Part shown: in pieces, positions 45,520 to 62,349 of the stretch
Numbering within the stretch: position 1 is the first letter of the stretch
Layout of the letters: every line of letters starts with the position of its first letter
Assembly (NCBI RefSeq): GCF_035582795.1
Contig: NC_134365.1
Coordinates: forward strand, 221,047,887 to 221,111,886
From: Mycteria americana
Lineage: Eukaryota; Chordata; Aves; Ciconiiformes; Ciconiidae
Direction: 5' to 3'
Length of the DNA stretch: 64,000 nt
Notes under the pieces: model-generated
Seen by the model: only the letters and a program-made list of their open reading frames with translations
The model's database searches: none
Told to the model about the DNA's origin: nothing
Position numbers and translations under genes: made by a program

Positions 45520-48500
45520 CCCAGAAACCTACCCCAAAACCCCACAGTGTCCAATTCCCATCCGCAAAGGGCCTGGGGAGCTGCCGGGGCTGTCGGCGGA
45601 GGGGAGGGCACAGTGCACCGGCTCCAAAACCTGGCTCAATTCTCCACCCCGAATCTCTGCAGGGAGCTGGCTGCAGAAATACCTGGGTTTTTAGACCGAG
45701 GGGGAGAGCGGGTGCTGCTCCAAACAGCGATTTTAGGGAGTTGGCTGGATTTTTTTGAAGCCTGCAGCACAGCTGCTTTGTAAAGGCTTTTTTGGGGGGA
45801 GGCTGCAGCACCGGAACAAGTGCTGACAGGAGAGGCAACCCCAGGGACGCTCAAGAGACAGGTTAGATTAAAGATTAAGGGGGATGAAAACCTTTGCAGA
45901 ATTTCCACCCTCTTCCAGCACCGGTGCCCTGGCCAAGCTGGAGAAATGGTGCGAAATCCCCTGGGAATTTGGGGCTAAACTCCTTGGGAATTGGGTTAGG
46001 AAGAGCCCTGGGAATGTCCCTGGGAATATCCCAGCTTCCCCAGCCAAGCGGCAGTCACACGCAGCATCTTGAGTTTCACCCTGATTTTTGGGGAAGGGGG
46101 AGAAATCAGCTGGGGACGAGGGCAGCTCTCCCTGGGGAGCAGGGACCCTTTCTGGCAGCCAAGCCGGGATCTTCGAAGCAGGGATTTGGATTGGGTGTAG
46201 GGGGACCCTTTGGGTGGCCCCGAGGCCAGGTGACAAGTGGCAGCTCACCTTTCTGCGCCGCGTTGTGCAGCACCAGGCAGCCGTCGAGGGAAGCGGAGAG
46301 AGGCGCAGCTGCCGAGCATCGCCCTTAGCGGCACGATTTTATCCTGGAGACACCATCGATGTGAAACAAATTCAAGAATTACAAAGAAAAAAAACCACAG
46401 CTAGATTAAAAAAACCCCAGTGACACCAGCGCCCCAGCCCGCTCCTGCCGGTAAAGCCCCGGATCGGTTCATCCCTGCGCCTGACAGGGGATCGGGATAT
46501 CCCAAAACACCATCCTCATCCTCCCCCGACCTCCCTTGCCTCGCTGCTGCTGCAAACCGGCTCCCGTCAACAACCGCACTGATTTTTGGAAGGAAAAAAA
46601 AAAAAACAAAACCAAAAAGCAGCTATCCGCAGTCTAATAAAGGCAGCGAAAAATCAGACCCAGCCTGCGGGTGAGTGAGGATGAGGAGGGGGCTGCTCAT
46701 CCTCACCGATCTCCAGGGGGTGGGAAGGTTTGGGTCCCCCCTGGAGAGCTGCGCATGGATGTCACCCGCTCCCCCATCTCTTCCTGCACCCCTTGTCCTC
46801 CCTCCCTTTTCAAGCGGGAGCTCGGCGGGCAGCGCGAGGGGAGGGACGGGCTACTGGGAAGCTCAAAAACACCCTCCGCTTCTTGCGAAAAACGGGGTTC
46901 GAGCAGACCTCGCCGCACCCAGACGCGGTCCCCGGCACCGCGGGGTCTCGGGGTCCCGCTCGCAGCCTCTCAACGCGGCACCGTGGCCCCGAAGAGACGC
47001 AGAAGGAGAAAAAAAAGCCGTCTGAGAAATCCCGCTCACCGCGGCTCCATCGCGGTGCTAGAGGACGACGATCGATCGTCTGCCGGCAGAGCGGCTCCTT
47101 CCTTCGCATCCCAAATTCCGAGCCTGCGGGATGAGCCGTCTCCGTTCGCCAAGGGCCCAGTGCAGCGAAGGGCCCTGCCAGCCCCGGTTTAAGCTTCCAG
47201 ATGGCCTAAAAGCATCCCGGGCTGTATTTTCATTTGCAAAGCGGAGAGAAGCTGAGGTTTGCCTGCCCCCTGCTTTTAGAAAAAAATTAGCATTTTCTAA
47301 TTTCAGGGGTTCCCCCACAGCCCCTCCACTGCCGCATTAATCCCAGCACGCAAACCCCAAGCTTTCAAGGGGTGGAGAGGAGAAGGATCCGGCCCCTCCG
47401 CCCCTCCGCACCCTCATCCCTTCTTCCTTCTCCTATTTCCCAGCCCGGGTCCCGGGTGCAGCACTCACCTCTGCACCTCCCCACGGCACCATGCGCTCTC
47501 GTCTGCCACCGATCCCCAGAGCCCCGCGGTTATTCCGGCTGCAACGGGGCGGGGGGGGGGTCGGGGGGGGGGACAGGACACGGACACACAGAGCAATGAA
47601 ACAACAACCCCGTGACTGCTTTTAGGACGCACATCGGAGGGGAAAGGAGCTGCGTGGAGGCCGAACAGCGCTTGGCCTCGCTCCCTCCTGGATTCGCGCT
47701 TGGCCCCGTCTAACGCGGGGGCTGCTGTCCTGCTTTCCGACCTATTTTCCATCATCACCTCTACCGAAACCTGTCCCTGCCAGGACCAGAAGATCCTTTG
47801 CAGGGTGTCCCTAAAAGGGTGTCCCAAAGGCAGGGCTTTGAGAGCAACAGCCCCTTCCTCCACGTGGCTGGGAACAAGCCGGGGACCTGCTGCAGGGCGG
47901 AGGGATGGGGCATCCCCGCAGCGAGTGCGGCCAGCCGGGGAGGGCGTCCGTCCCCGGTCCCCGGACCAGAGACCCGGGACCACCAAGTCCCACGGTACCA
48001 GGGTACAAGGGCCGAGTCTGGTTCAGCCCCAGCTGCCGCCACCGCCGCCACCAATTAGCACCGACGAAGACTCCACGGCGCTGCCCCATCTGCCGGGAAG
48101 CGGAGCAGCGTGTCTGGCTGCTAACGAAGCAGCCTGGGACGCAGAGCTCCTGGGGTTGAGCCCAGCTCTGGCAGGAATAAAGCATCAAATCTCAGCAGCA
48201 AAACCTGCGGGTGCAAGACGGTTTGGGCTGGGCAGGGAAGAAGCAGCTGTAGGGACACGCCAAGAAGAGGGACATCCTCTAAACCCCCTTTTCTTGGGGA
48301 CTTCAGCAATCCCGGGAGCTGGCAGCTCTGGGAAAAGCCGGAGTTTTTCCTGGGCAAGCCCGTCTCCAGCGCCGAGGCAGAAGCCGTCAGCAAGCATTTA
48401 CCAAACAAGGTGCATAACCCAAGGGTGAGACACGCCTGGAGATGGAAAGATCTGGAAACGCTTTGCCAGGAGCAGCACGACCTGGAAATCGGCACTGCTT

Positions 48501-51500
48501 TCCATGCCATGTCCAGCTGCTGACTTGCAAAAGCTCCTTTTGCCCAGCTCGGACAGACCCCCACGCTCCCCATCCCTGTGGTACCTGAACATCCCAGGGC
48601 TGATCCTGCTTCTCTCCTACCGCGGGGGGCTCTGCCGGTCTCCCGAAGACCCGGGGACGGCAAATGATCCAGGCAAAGCCACCAAGAAGGGCAGCGACGG
48701 ACCAGCACACGCCTCCAGCAGCAATTCCTGGGGTCTTCACGCTGTCAGTGGGAGCAGCTGACGGCAGCCAGACTATCAGCTGCCATCGAAGCTAACAAAG
48801 GAGCAATTAAATACGTTAATAATAAATTTGGAAGCACAAACAACAGAAGCCATCGTCCACAAAACCACCTGGCTTGGTTTCTGCTCCGCTCAGGTCTTCG
48901 GCCGCAGGAGAGGGGCTTCCTGAGGGCTTTCGGTGCTGACTGGGACCGACGCTGCGCAGGACCAGAGGGACAAGAATTGCCAAGGAACAGAAATTAGGGT
49001 TGACCCCCTCCATTCCCAACTCCGATACAGGCTCGTACGACCCCTCTCTCCCAAACTGAAGCCCCAAACAGCGGCTGAAGCCCAGAACAACTCAATAACC
49101 CTTCCGAAACGAGGATTAACGCGGGGGGATCTGCAGTGAGGACCAGGCACAAGCAGTTAACATCCAAGCACGCCCGCAAACAGCCTCATAAGCTTAGTCC
49201 CCGAACGTCACAGCAAAGAAATCAGCCAGAGCCCGCTCGACCCTTGCTGCGATCAAAAACCACTTATCTGGAAATAAAGCAGCTGCATCGCGCTGCTGCG
49301 CCTCGGCAAACGTCGGGATCAAGCCTCGAATTTCCACCCGTCCCCTCTTCCCGAGCTCGGATAAGCACGGGAAAGGTCAGGGCCAAGTCCACTGCCAGCC
49401 CCGGGAGCATCGAGACACCATTGTCTCCCTCCAGCACTCTGCATCCGAGGCCAGGCAGCACTGCAGATGGACCGATTGGCTGTGCAGGGCGGGATGTAGA
49501 GCTATTTCAGTGCTCTAATTAGCGTTAACTTTAATCAAGCCTTTAACACAATCCTTGTTGCAGACGCGCTCTCCGGGTGGCCGGCAGCGAGCATTCAAAA
49601 TGGCTTTAATTTATACCCCAAACCTCGGAAACAGGTGGCAAGCCTGGAAGGTTCGACTCGGAAACAGCGCTGGCGGAGAGCCTCCTCCCTCCGAACGCAG
49701 CAGGGCAGAGCCACGGGGCAGCAGGAGCATCGCCCAGCTGCCTCCAGCCTGAGCTGCCTTCAGCCCTGCCCTCCTCCTCATCCTCCAGGGAATGGCAGAG
49801 CTGCTCATGTCATTGCAATTCAGCTGGCGTTTCACTCCCGACACGCCCGAGCCAGGCGTTTACGGCATGGGTCTGGGCAGTCGGTTACGTTCAGCCGCTA
49901 CAGGAGGATCCCAAATACGTTATAAAAAGCCGGGTTCGACTTTGGCGCGCACTCAGACCAGGGTGGGGAAGGAAGGAAGAGGTGGCTAAAGGGGGTGGTG
50001 GTGGTGGTGGTGAAAATGGGTCCTTTTGCAAATCGATGAAAAACCAAGCCCAGCAAGCCTGGAAAGCCCAGCTCAGGCAACGACAGAGCGGCAGAGGAGG
50101 AGGCTGAGCACCGAGTGCTACGGCAGCACAGATGGGAGAGGCTGCTTTGAGGTCCGGGTGTTTGCAGCTGCTTTCCTGACCGCAGGAGCTTTGGCAGCGT
50201 CCGCCGCAGCCACGTTGCAGGTAGCACAGCGAGAAGCAGCCTGCCCACCCCCCAATCTTCCTTTTGGGGCTGGTACATGCCCAGCATGGAAAAAGGTGCT
50301 GCTGCATCAGGTAGAGCCCTCTCACGGTCTCATCCGCTGAAGATTTCAGCGCTGGAAGCAAAACCAACACCGTGCAGCGAGGGGACAGTGGCGGCTGCTG
50401 CTGCAGCAGCTCTGCAGACGCTGCTAGGAGGATGCTGCGGCTCCTCCAGCCCGGCAAAATCAGGGCTGACCCTACCAGCAGAGCAGACAAAGAAGCCATC
50501 AGCAAACGCCAGCGTGAGGCACCCTCTAATCCGAACCAGACACTCCCGATCCGACTTTATAGCTAATAAAAACCAGGAAGTTTGGGAGCAGAGAGCTTGA
50601 CCCGCTGCAGCCATGAGCTAGCGGCCAGGACCAGCATCCCACGCCGGAGCCGATGGGTGCCCCCAGACCATGCCTTGCCCAGAGACAGCCCCTTCTCCAG
50701 TTTAATCCAGCCCCCTTTTAGAGGTAGGAAATTGGGATACCAGTATTTGAGGTGACAGCCCGCAGGCTACGTACAACAGCAACATTAAGATAATTCAACA
50801 GCAACGGGGAGCAGCAAGGAGGAATGGAGACCATCACGCTTCAGTGCTACTCAGGAGACAACACCCGCTTACATTAAGTTCAGCCCCTTCCAACAGATTA
50901 ATCCTAAACTCACTTTTGCGAGGTGAACGTGTTGTTTTCAGGTGCGTCCTCCCATTCCTAAAGCCCTCGGGCAGCTCTCCGGCTGTGCTCCCACCCAGGA
51001 CAGGAGGTGGAGGTGCCAGGTACAAGGAACAGAAGCTCCCCCCAGTGACCTGTCCCCATACGGCCTCACCATATGGCTGTTCCCATAACGCTAATTCCAG
51101 CACATCTCCACAGCTACAAGACTACGTTCAAGTTTCTTCCTTGTTAAATTTAACGACCAATTTATCGACGCTCCTTTTAATATCAAAGAGTTTGAACAAG
51201 CGACAGAGGTTAGGCTGCTGCTGTTACCAGACCCAGACCAGTTAATTTCCCTAGAATACCAGACAAGGATAACTCCGTCAAAGAGCGTCGGTTACTGGTA
51301 CTCACCTACCCGTCCCCGCAGCCCTCGTCTGCCATCTCCAGCAAGGTGGAGGCTTAAGGAGGATCCTCCTCAAGGAAGGTGGGGTTGGTCCACCCTCGCT
51401 CAGCGGGTATCGCAGAGCCGGCACCCAGGGAAGCTGAAGCAGGCAGCGGTGAGGCCGCGCAACGCGCCCGAATCACCTTTGTGACAGGGAACGGAGGAAA

Positions 51501-51820
51501 CGGCTGGATTTCAAGAGCGAGAAAGGACCGGAAAGGCACAGCTGCAGCAGGCAGAGGACATGCTCTCTGTCCTCGATATCACTCGTCGATCGCTGGAAAC
51601 AATCGCAGAGAGACCATATAGAACTGGAGGAACAGTAAGCACGCAACTCCGCCATCTTTCCTCCAAAAAAAAGAAAGGGAAAAGCTTACTCTTGCCCTTA
51701 AAAAAGCCTCCTGCAGCACTCCAAACCCAAAAAGCACAAGCAAGAAGCAGCAGCCTGACGCCCTGCACCCCCACGAACCTGCGTTCTGATGGACATACTT
51801 AGAGAAGAGACCCAGAGCTT
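45520..51820. other. Intergenic region between the 3' ends of PLEKHB1 and RAB6A
   Basis: GC-rich and AT-rich blocks alternate with no recognisable exon. Apparent long frames at 46,671-47,192 and 47,700-48,428 lie in GC-rich DNA and show no conserved domain. Simple repeats include a G-rich patch at 47,548-47,572 and a (GGT)n tract at 49,994-50,012. A short CTGCTGCTGCAGCAGC-like palindromic stretch occurs near 50,394. Confidence 0.5.
49994..50012. repeat. (GGT)n trinucleotide repeat
   Basis: GGT is repeated about six times after a GGG run. It is directly visible and intergenic. Confidence 0.9.
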
Positions 51821-51836
51821 TCCAATGAGACAGGTA

Positions 51837-51842
51837 TTTATT
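51837..51842 (-). terminator. RAB6A: Candidate distal RAB6A poly(A) signal
   Basis: AATAAA on the minus strand lies within CTAAATAAATACC, 3.05 kb past the stop codon. It is preceded in the mRNA sense by a CAA-repeat segment. Choice among the four AATAAA sites cannot be made from sequence alone. Confidence 0.45.
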
Positions 51843-51863
51843 TAGTTCAAGCGCTAAAGATTT

Positions 51864-51889
51864 TGTTGTTGTTGTTGTTGTTGTTGTTT
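51864..51889. repeat. (TTG)n trinucleotide repeat
   Basis: Eight TTG units occur in a row on the plus strand. In the RAB6A transcript sense this is a CAA repeat just before the candidate distal poly(A) signal. Confidence 0.9.
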
Positions 51890-52199
51890 CATATTATCAA
51901 ACAGAGCTGAGGTACCAGTGACATTCCAACATGAAGAAAAGGAACCTTTTTCCCCTTATACAATTTCTTCAACTACTTGTATCAAGACAAAAAGTGAGTC
52001 ATGGAATAGCTGCGTAATGTACTGTACAACAATCAAGCCAGAGTGGGGAGGAGAAAAGAAACAGAGCAGAAACCTTCACTGTTTACAAAATCATCATTTA
52101 AAAAAGTCTGTTCCCGTGGTTCTACTGGCCATGTCGATGGAGCAAAATAAAATTAAAACCTAAAAGCTGATAGACGGATGGCGCGAGGAATTATGGTGC

Positions 52200-52224
52200 A
52201 AAAAAAAAAAAAAAAAAAAAAAAA
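52200..52224. repeat. Poly(A), 25 bases (poly-U in RAB6A mRNA sense)
   Basis: This is an uninterrupted plus-strand A run inside the inferred RAB6A 3' untranslated region. Confidence 0.85.
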
Positions 52225-52669
52225 GACTGTTGCTCCTGTGCTCACTTTGGAAGTGTCTTTTCTCTGGAAAACTGGGATTAGGACAGGATTGATTCCTGTC
52301 GTCACGTTAAGCACTGACTATCAGCAAGGACATACATACATCAAACGTACCCGGCTGTCCTGAGCAGAGCTCAGGGCCCCCCTGAGCGATAAGTGCCAAA
52401 CAACGGACGAGTCATCCTTGTTCCTGCAACCACCGAACACAGAGCTCGTGGGCACACTCCTTTCGAGACCCTTTTTTTAGAGCAAGTTCTAACGGGCCCA
52501 TTGAACAAACCTGCTCCCAGACGTGCAGCCGCTCTCCACGAGCGGCTTCCATGAAAAGCAGCCGAGCTGCTCGTCCATCGTAACCCGTAGGTGCTAAGCC
52601 AGCTCCTTGCAAATGCAGTGCTTAAAGCTCGTAACTATGGGAAACGTAGGGGTTTGGTGATATCAGAAG

Positions 52670-52690
52670 AAAAAAAAAAAAAAAAAAAAA
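52670..52690. repeat. Poly(A), 21 bases (poly-U in RAB6A mRNA sense)
   Basis: This is an uninterrupted plus-strand A run inside the inferred RAB6A 3' untranslated region. Confidence 0.85.
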
Positions 52691-53933
52691 GTATGTGCTT
52701 GCGGAAAAGAGCCAAATGATGACCAACGTAAGTTGCATGAAGAACCAAAGGGAAAAAAACCAACCCAAAACGAAATGAAAAAGCAGCAAGATGAACCATT
52801 TTTGCACAGTCAAGAACAGTACGATACAGGAAAAGTAGCCAGGTTTCCTTCCCCCCAAGAGTTTCTTTTAAATAAAGAATGATCCTTTGTCACATATCAT
52901 TGATGTTTATTTCAAGACATGCCACGTCAAAAAAACTTGCCTTTAATATTGCATTATAAAAGCACTTTACATCTCATTCTGCCTTTAAGTTATCGTTGTG
53001 CAGAGTTGCTATAAACCCAGGGCAGGGCACGAGTCTAGCATTCATTTCAGGAATGAAGAATTCCAAATCTTTTATGCCCATTTCCTGGTGAAAGTGGTGG
53101 TGAGGACGATTCCCTTTCTCTTCCCCGGTTGGTTATTTTAGATGGTAGAGGGGCAGAAGAGAACAAAGGAGGAGCCTGAATATTTGCTTGCAATTGTTCG
53201 TTTAAGTAGCAATCGCAACACAGACTCAAGAATTCCTTCCTGCACTGTAACTCAGCCATATTCGCCCAGCAAACAATGTATTTACAATTGTGTTTATTAA
53301 CTTACACAGCAACTTCACAATGACTAGTAAAGATTAAAAGGGTGCACTTCTAGTGTGTTCGATTCCGTGTTTCTCGGGTAGCTACATCTCGCGACATCAG
53401 CAAAGCTCTAAACAGATTCCGCAGCAAAACAAACCAGAAAATTACTGAAAATAGTAAAAAATTAAGCCAAGAAATAAATATCGAAGAAAAACGGTTAATT
53501 GTAAGCCTAGTTAAATAGAAAACTAAATTACTCATCGTTTAACCAAACTATACAGCTCTAGTGAACCAAACTAAACCAACTTGGAAGACTGAACATAAAA
53601 AAATGCTAAAAAATAAAGGCATAAATCTGCATAATCGTAAGTTGGTTTCCATCCTACCACACTCCCTTCCTTTCCATCTAAGATCTCTCGACTAGATTTC
53701 TGTATGATCAAAGTAAACACCCCTTCCCCAGTCAACCTACAACAACGCTACGGAAAAGCGGGTGCAATTCCCCCTTCCGCCGCCCCCTCTCTCCCAGCCG
53801 TGAACTGGCCTGTGAAGACAGCATCTCCACTGGGTAATCCGGCTGCTCTTTCATCTTTCTGCCAAATTTAAAAGGTTTCAATCCACTTCGGCAGGTTTTA
53901 GTGCCAGTCCTGAATTCACTTAGTATTTCCCCT

Positions 53934-53959
53934 AAAAAAAAAAAAAAAAAAAAAAAAAA
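53934..53959. repeat. Poly(A), 26 bases (poly-U in RAB6A mRNA sense)
   Basis: This is an uninterrupted plus-strand A run about 930 bases past the RAB6A stop codon. Confidence 0.85.
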
Positions 53960-54746
53960 GAAGCAAAACGCTTTCTCCTCCAAACAGCTGAAACGTTACG
54001 TTCCCATCTCTCGGGCAGTAATAATTTACCTCATTGGTGTTCTACATAAAAGGAAAAAAGAAAAAAAAACACCTCTTAAAACTCATCTTGCACTCAAAAC
54101 ATATTTCCCTGTTTCCTGCAAGTGTTTTGCTAATGCTCATCCACCCTTTCCTTCCCCCCCAAATCCTCCAGAAGCCATTCATCTCATTCAGAAAGACACC
54201 TTGTATTTCTCAGTATGCTTTCTTGGAAATGTGTTCACGTTGCCTCTGCAAGAACTAAAAAATCCAGTAGCCTTTCGTGGTGTCGAAACCCCCGCGAAGG
54301 CTGGTTTCCAAAAACGTTTGGGGGTTTGAAAACCAGTCAGACTATCTCTGCTCAAAAGATCAAGAGCTTGGTTTTAGATTTTTTTCTTTATTATTGTAAG
54401 GATAAGCATTTAACCCTCGGCATACGCCACCTCTGCTTGCATTTCTGACTGCTGTCTAGTCATTTCCAGTTTGTTAGAGAAATCAAGTGGGTAAGATTTG
54501 CAAGCATTCTTCTGCACATACATCTCGTCTAAGTCCAATTCAAAACTTACTCAGTTTCCATCATTTCAAAGTGCAATATCATAACATATTAAAAAAGGAA
54601 CAAATATTAAGAAATTGTACCTAATTTTTTTTTAAAGTTATAACTAGAATATGCTGGAATATTTTGGCTTTTTTTTTTTTCTTATAAATAATGAGGACAC
54701 TGACATTTTCTTTGTGTGTGTGTGTGCTTGTGAAGCTAATAGATCA

Positions 54747-58151
<3,405 letters not shown>

Positions 58152-61100
58152 CTGCAAAAAACACACAGGGAACAGATCAAAACAATCGTACTTTAAAGAG
58201 CGCACACCCCAGTTGATACAGTTCAAACAATGATTCAATACATCCTTTGGTACTATTTACACTGCTTACACCAAAAAGCCTGACACCAAATATAACCTTT
58301 ATTCTTAGGAAATGGCAAACCACATTTTCGTTGTTATTGAAGATCAAATGTTACTGGCTACAAGCAGCAAACCTTCTATCACCTTCTCTGCAAATATGCT
58401 CTGTTTGGAATCCAGCATTTCCACCTCACATCTGTCACAGTCCACGGACCCCAACAACTTCCCCACGTCAGGTGGAAACTCAACCTTCACACCTCCACAG
58501 AGTATTAGTTACACAGGAGCATGGACACACTGATAAAGTCAAAGACAACATCCAGAAGTCTGTCACCAATATTGGCCAAGCTGGCACGTACAGAAGAGCA
58601 TCAGAATAGGGCATGGATGTAATGACATCCCCTAAGCATCTTCTTCCAGGCTCCACGTATCTGTGGCTCAGGCTCCCTGTGAACCCAGACGAAGGATCTT
58701 TCTTTCAAGCATTTACCCAATCCTTTTCTGAGCGCCCTCAACTTTTGGTATCCACTCCATCCTTATCGTATGTCCAGCCCACACACAGGGTATAAAACAC
58801 CAAACAGGAACATGTGGCAAGTGCACTTGCAATCCCAAAGCAGTTGTTCTACCTCTTGCTTGGACACTGTCTCCAGTTTCCCAGCAAGGTCTTAGCTCCA
58901 AACTCTCTTCATAGTTTTATTCAACTTGAAGGAGGCTGAGAGGTAAGACTGAACGGGACCAGTTCCCTCTCCCACATTTCCTACCTTTGCCCCCAAGGCT
59001 CAGACTTGTGGTTCCCACCACGTGGCATTTCCCCAACCCTCTGGGCAAGGAGCCTACAGATTTGCTCACTGTTACTGCATGAGAATTCACTTGAATTTCC
59101 TGAGCCCACGATAGTCTTCTCCCGCACAGGAACAGCGCGGTTAAGGCTTGTCCTTCAGCTGAGTGTCATTTCTCCGAGAAGCTGCCATCTTCAATTGGTA
59201 GGAACCACACAAGTTTCAACAGTAACATTCTCTTTTTTTTGCATCCCTCGGCGAGGGTGTGCGCAGAAGGAGGAGAGGACAGGACAAATCTGATGGACGG
59301 ATGAATAGCCTTTGCTGTTCATCAGGGTTATCAAATGATCACCTAATGGTTTCTTACCTTTGGAGAACAGCCCTAGTAGAGTTTTGGTTGCATGCTGATG
59401 CGCTCAGCACACACACAGATAGAAAAGCAGATGACATACGTTGCATTAATGTTTTTACACCGTTACAGACATTCTTACTACTATGTATTTCTTGCCTGCA
59501 CATCATCAAGCATCCAGGACATAAGATGTTTCCAAGCGCTCAACACCTCTATCCATCAGTGTGTTAAAATCACCCCACTGCATGCCTGACAGCAGCTCGG
59601 GAGTCCCAAAACGCTTGGGTGCAAGTCTGACGTCAGCCTTAATGTGTTAAATTGATATTATTGCACATTATCTCAGTCTTCTCCTCAAATGACACAAAGC
59701 TAAACCACTTATTCCCAGTGACCCACTTTCCACTGAAAACTGAGCCAAGCCCCTGTCAGTCTGTTTATATTACAACTGTAGGTACCTGAACAGCTTTGCA
59801 GATCAATGCCCAAGTGCTTTTGCAAATTTGGCCCTGAGCGTCCAAATGATGCTGGGAAGACATTAAGACAACTTTGTCGGCTTGACAAGTACTGCCCAAG
59901 CTAATCGGGAACAAGCCCCCAGGTTTGTCAGGTGCAGCTGTGACCTTTGCAGGGCAGGAGTACAAACACACTATGCTTTTTGGTGTCTGACCTTTGCTGT
60001 CACCACTGCTTGTTACTGACTGAAGAGACTACTACGTGAGGAGAGGATAAAACTGACAGGTAGAAGGCAGCAAAGCTGCATTCCTTTGCAGTTCCCATCA
60101 TGTCCCTCATAACCATTCTAGAAACCATCTCCAGCATCCTCATCCCTTTTTCACCAACAGCAACACCACTTTGTGGGCATACACTGGGTCTGGCAAGTCA
60201 GTTCTTGACGTATCTCACTGATTTGAGCCAAAAACTTCAAAGCAAAAAAACTTAGTATCCCCATCTAAGTTTCCATTAACCTCTGCCATTATCCTGAGCC
60301 TCCCAGCCTCACTGAAAAGTTTAGGCAAATTCTCCTATGTCAACAATGAAGTAACAAAGAGCATGTCAAAATTCCAGATGCTACACTGTACCAGCCACCG
60401 ATGCTGAACAGACAGCAGGAATGCATGACCACCCAAAAGTATAAAGACGAGAGAGACCTCCTGGTCAGAATTAAGGTAATTTTGACAGAGAGGGAAACTA
60501 GACGTTGATCTAATTGTAATCCTTGTACAAAAAGTGTCCTATCAATTGAGCTCACCACTTCTTGTTACTGTATCTACTTGCCTCATCTCACCACCACTCT
60601 TCACTCTTAACTCTGCTTGAAAAAGCAATGCGACTATCATTTTCCAAGCATTTTAAAACTAGTCACACATGAGCGCTTTGGCTTGAAAGAGTGAAATGGG
60701 GGAGAAGCAGCAAGCTGAGGACTTTCAGAGCAATCTCCCATCATATCCTCATGGTCAGCATTATTCTTCCTTGCCATTCCAATCAGACAAGAGGACAGCG
60801 CTGCCAACCTTCTTAGCTTTATTACTTTTCAAAAGGCTTTTCATTCACTCAGTATAGCACTAGACTATTCATTATAAGGTTTTTTGCATCTTGGAGATGA
60901 TCAAGGAAGTAATTGAGGTTCAATCTCATCTTCCTCTAGAAGCCTTAAAAGTTCTAATACTATATTTGAATCCGTAAGCACTTTGCAGTCTCAATGCTTT
61001 GTTTGCCTTTAACCATCTTCAATAAACTTCCCAACTCGATCACACTTGGGTACAGAAGGTTCTGACTCTCGTTCTTTGCTGGGCTTTGTCCCTAAAATTA

Positions 61101-61504
61101 CTTCTACTCTCAAAACGTTCATTATTCAGCAAGCTTTCACGGGTTGATCAACGGATATCAACTTCAATTTTATGAAGGAAAACAGCTTTGGGACTTCTGG
61201 GCAAAAAAGAAAAAAGGCTTACTGGACAGCCACCAGACTGCATCACAAAATATTCAAATACCATCTACAGTTACGCTTTCCGAAGCGTACTGGTGTCTTG
61301 TCAATGCATAAATAGATGATATGGTAAACTCCGCTCCTCTCTGGCACACCACTTCATAGCTACATCTATCCCTATTAGCTCTGCAGGGGAAAATCTGTTA
61401 AACCTCTCACCCCTCCAACACACACTTCCCTGCTGATATGCAAGTGATACGTTAGAGGTAGAGAATGGAGCAAATTAGCTCACCTACCCTTCTGGTACAC
61501 TGCC

Positions 61505-61522
61505 TTTTTTTTTTTTTTTTTT
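61505..61522. repeat. Poly(T), 18 bases
   Basis: An uninterrupted T run in RAB6A intron sequence, seen directly. Confidence 0.85.
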
Positions 61523-62253
61523 GCTCTTATACTTCAGTCTTAAGAGTAATTTTGATCCAGTTCTTGACACTGAAGGTTTGGGGGAGAAAAAAAAACCCCT
61601 CCCATCAGTTTTAAGGATGGATATGCAACAGAGTGTGGCACAATCCTACCAGATCGTGCCTAAATTAGGTTGCTCGCTTGACATCTTTGCTCTCCTAGAA
61701 AGAAGGAAATGCACCATTTCATACAGCTCTTTGCTGATGTCATGCACTTTGAGATCCTGGGTGGAAACAGCATTACGAAAAAAAACCAAAATTGTTTTAA
61801 ACTGTGGCATTGCTATTTATTTCTCCCTTGTACAATACGTAGAAAGCGAGGGATGCAGTTTATAGAGGGGAGGGGTGGGGAGTCTCAAAAAAGCCTCAGC
61901 TGATGGGAACCAACTGGAATTACTGCATTTAAACCACACTGCTGACAGAAAGGCTAAGTGTTTAAAATACAGTAATCCTTTCTTTACATTAAGAGCAGGA
62001 ATAAAATTATGCCTTTAGCGGTATTTCTCCCCTAAATTATTTGACTAAAAAAAGGAATTTGGCAACTAAGAAAATCAACTTTCTTTCTTATTAACCTTCT
62101 GCTTATCATCCACAGCATATGTGAACAAATCCAATTACGGAAGCTTCACGATGGTTAGAAAGCAGCCTTCTACGCAGGGACCTTACTGCTTCGCAGTGCC
62201 TTCAGGAGCCAAGCCAGCAGTCTTATCTCACTGAAAAAAGTCGCAGGCAGTTG

Positions 62254-62349
62254 CACATATATATATGCCTATATAATATAGTGTATATATACACACACAT
62301 ATATGTATATGTATTTGTGCGTGTGTGTGTATATAAACACACGTGTATG
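62254..62349. repeat. Alternating purine-pyrimidine microsatellite (TA/CA/TG)
   Basis: Nearly 100 bases consist almost wholly of alternating purine-pyrimidine dinucleotides (TATATA, ACACAC, GTGTGT, CACGTG), interrupted at a few points. Such DNA can adopt the Z form. It lies in the RAB6A intron. Confidence 0.85.

Noticed and set aside
46671-47192. 173-codon Arg/Ser/Pro-rich frame
   Set aside because: Low-complexity composition in GC-rich intergenic DNA. Nothing recognisable.
47700-48428. 242-codon frame in the intergenic region
   Set aside because: It lies in GC-rich DNA where open frames are common, shows no conserved domain or splice support, and overlaps competing minus-strand frames.
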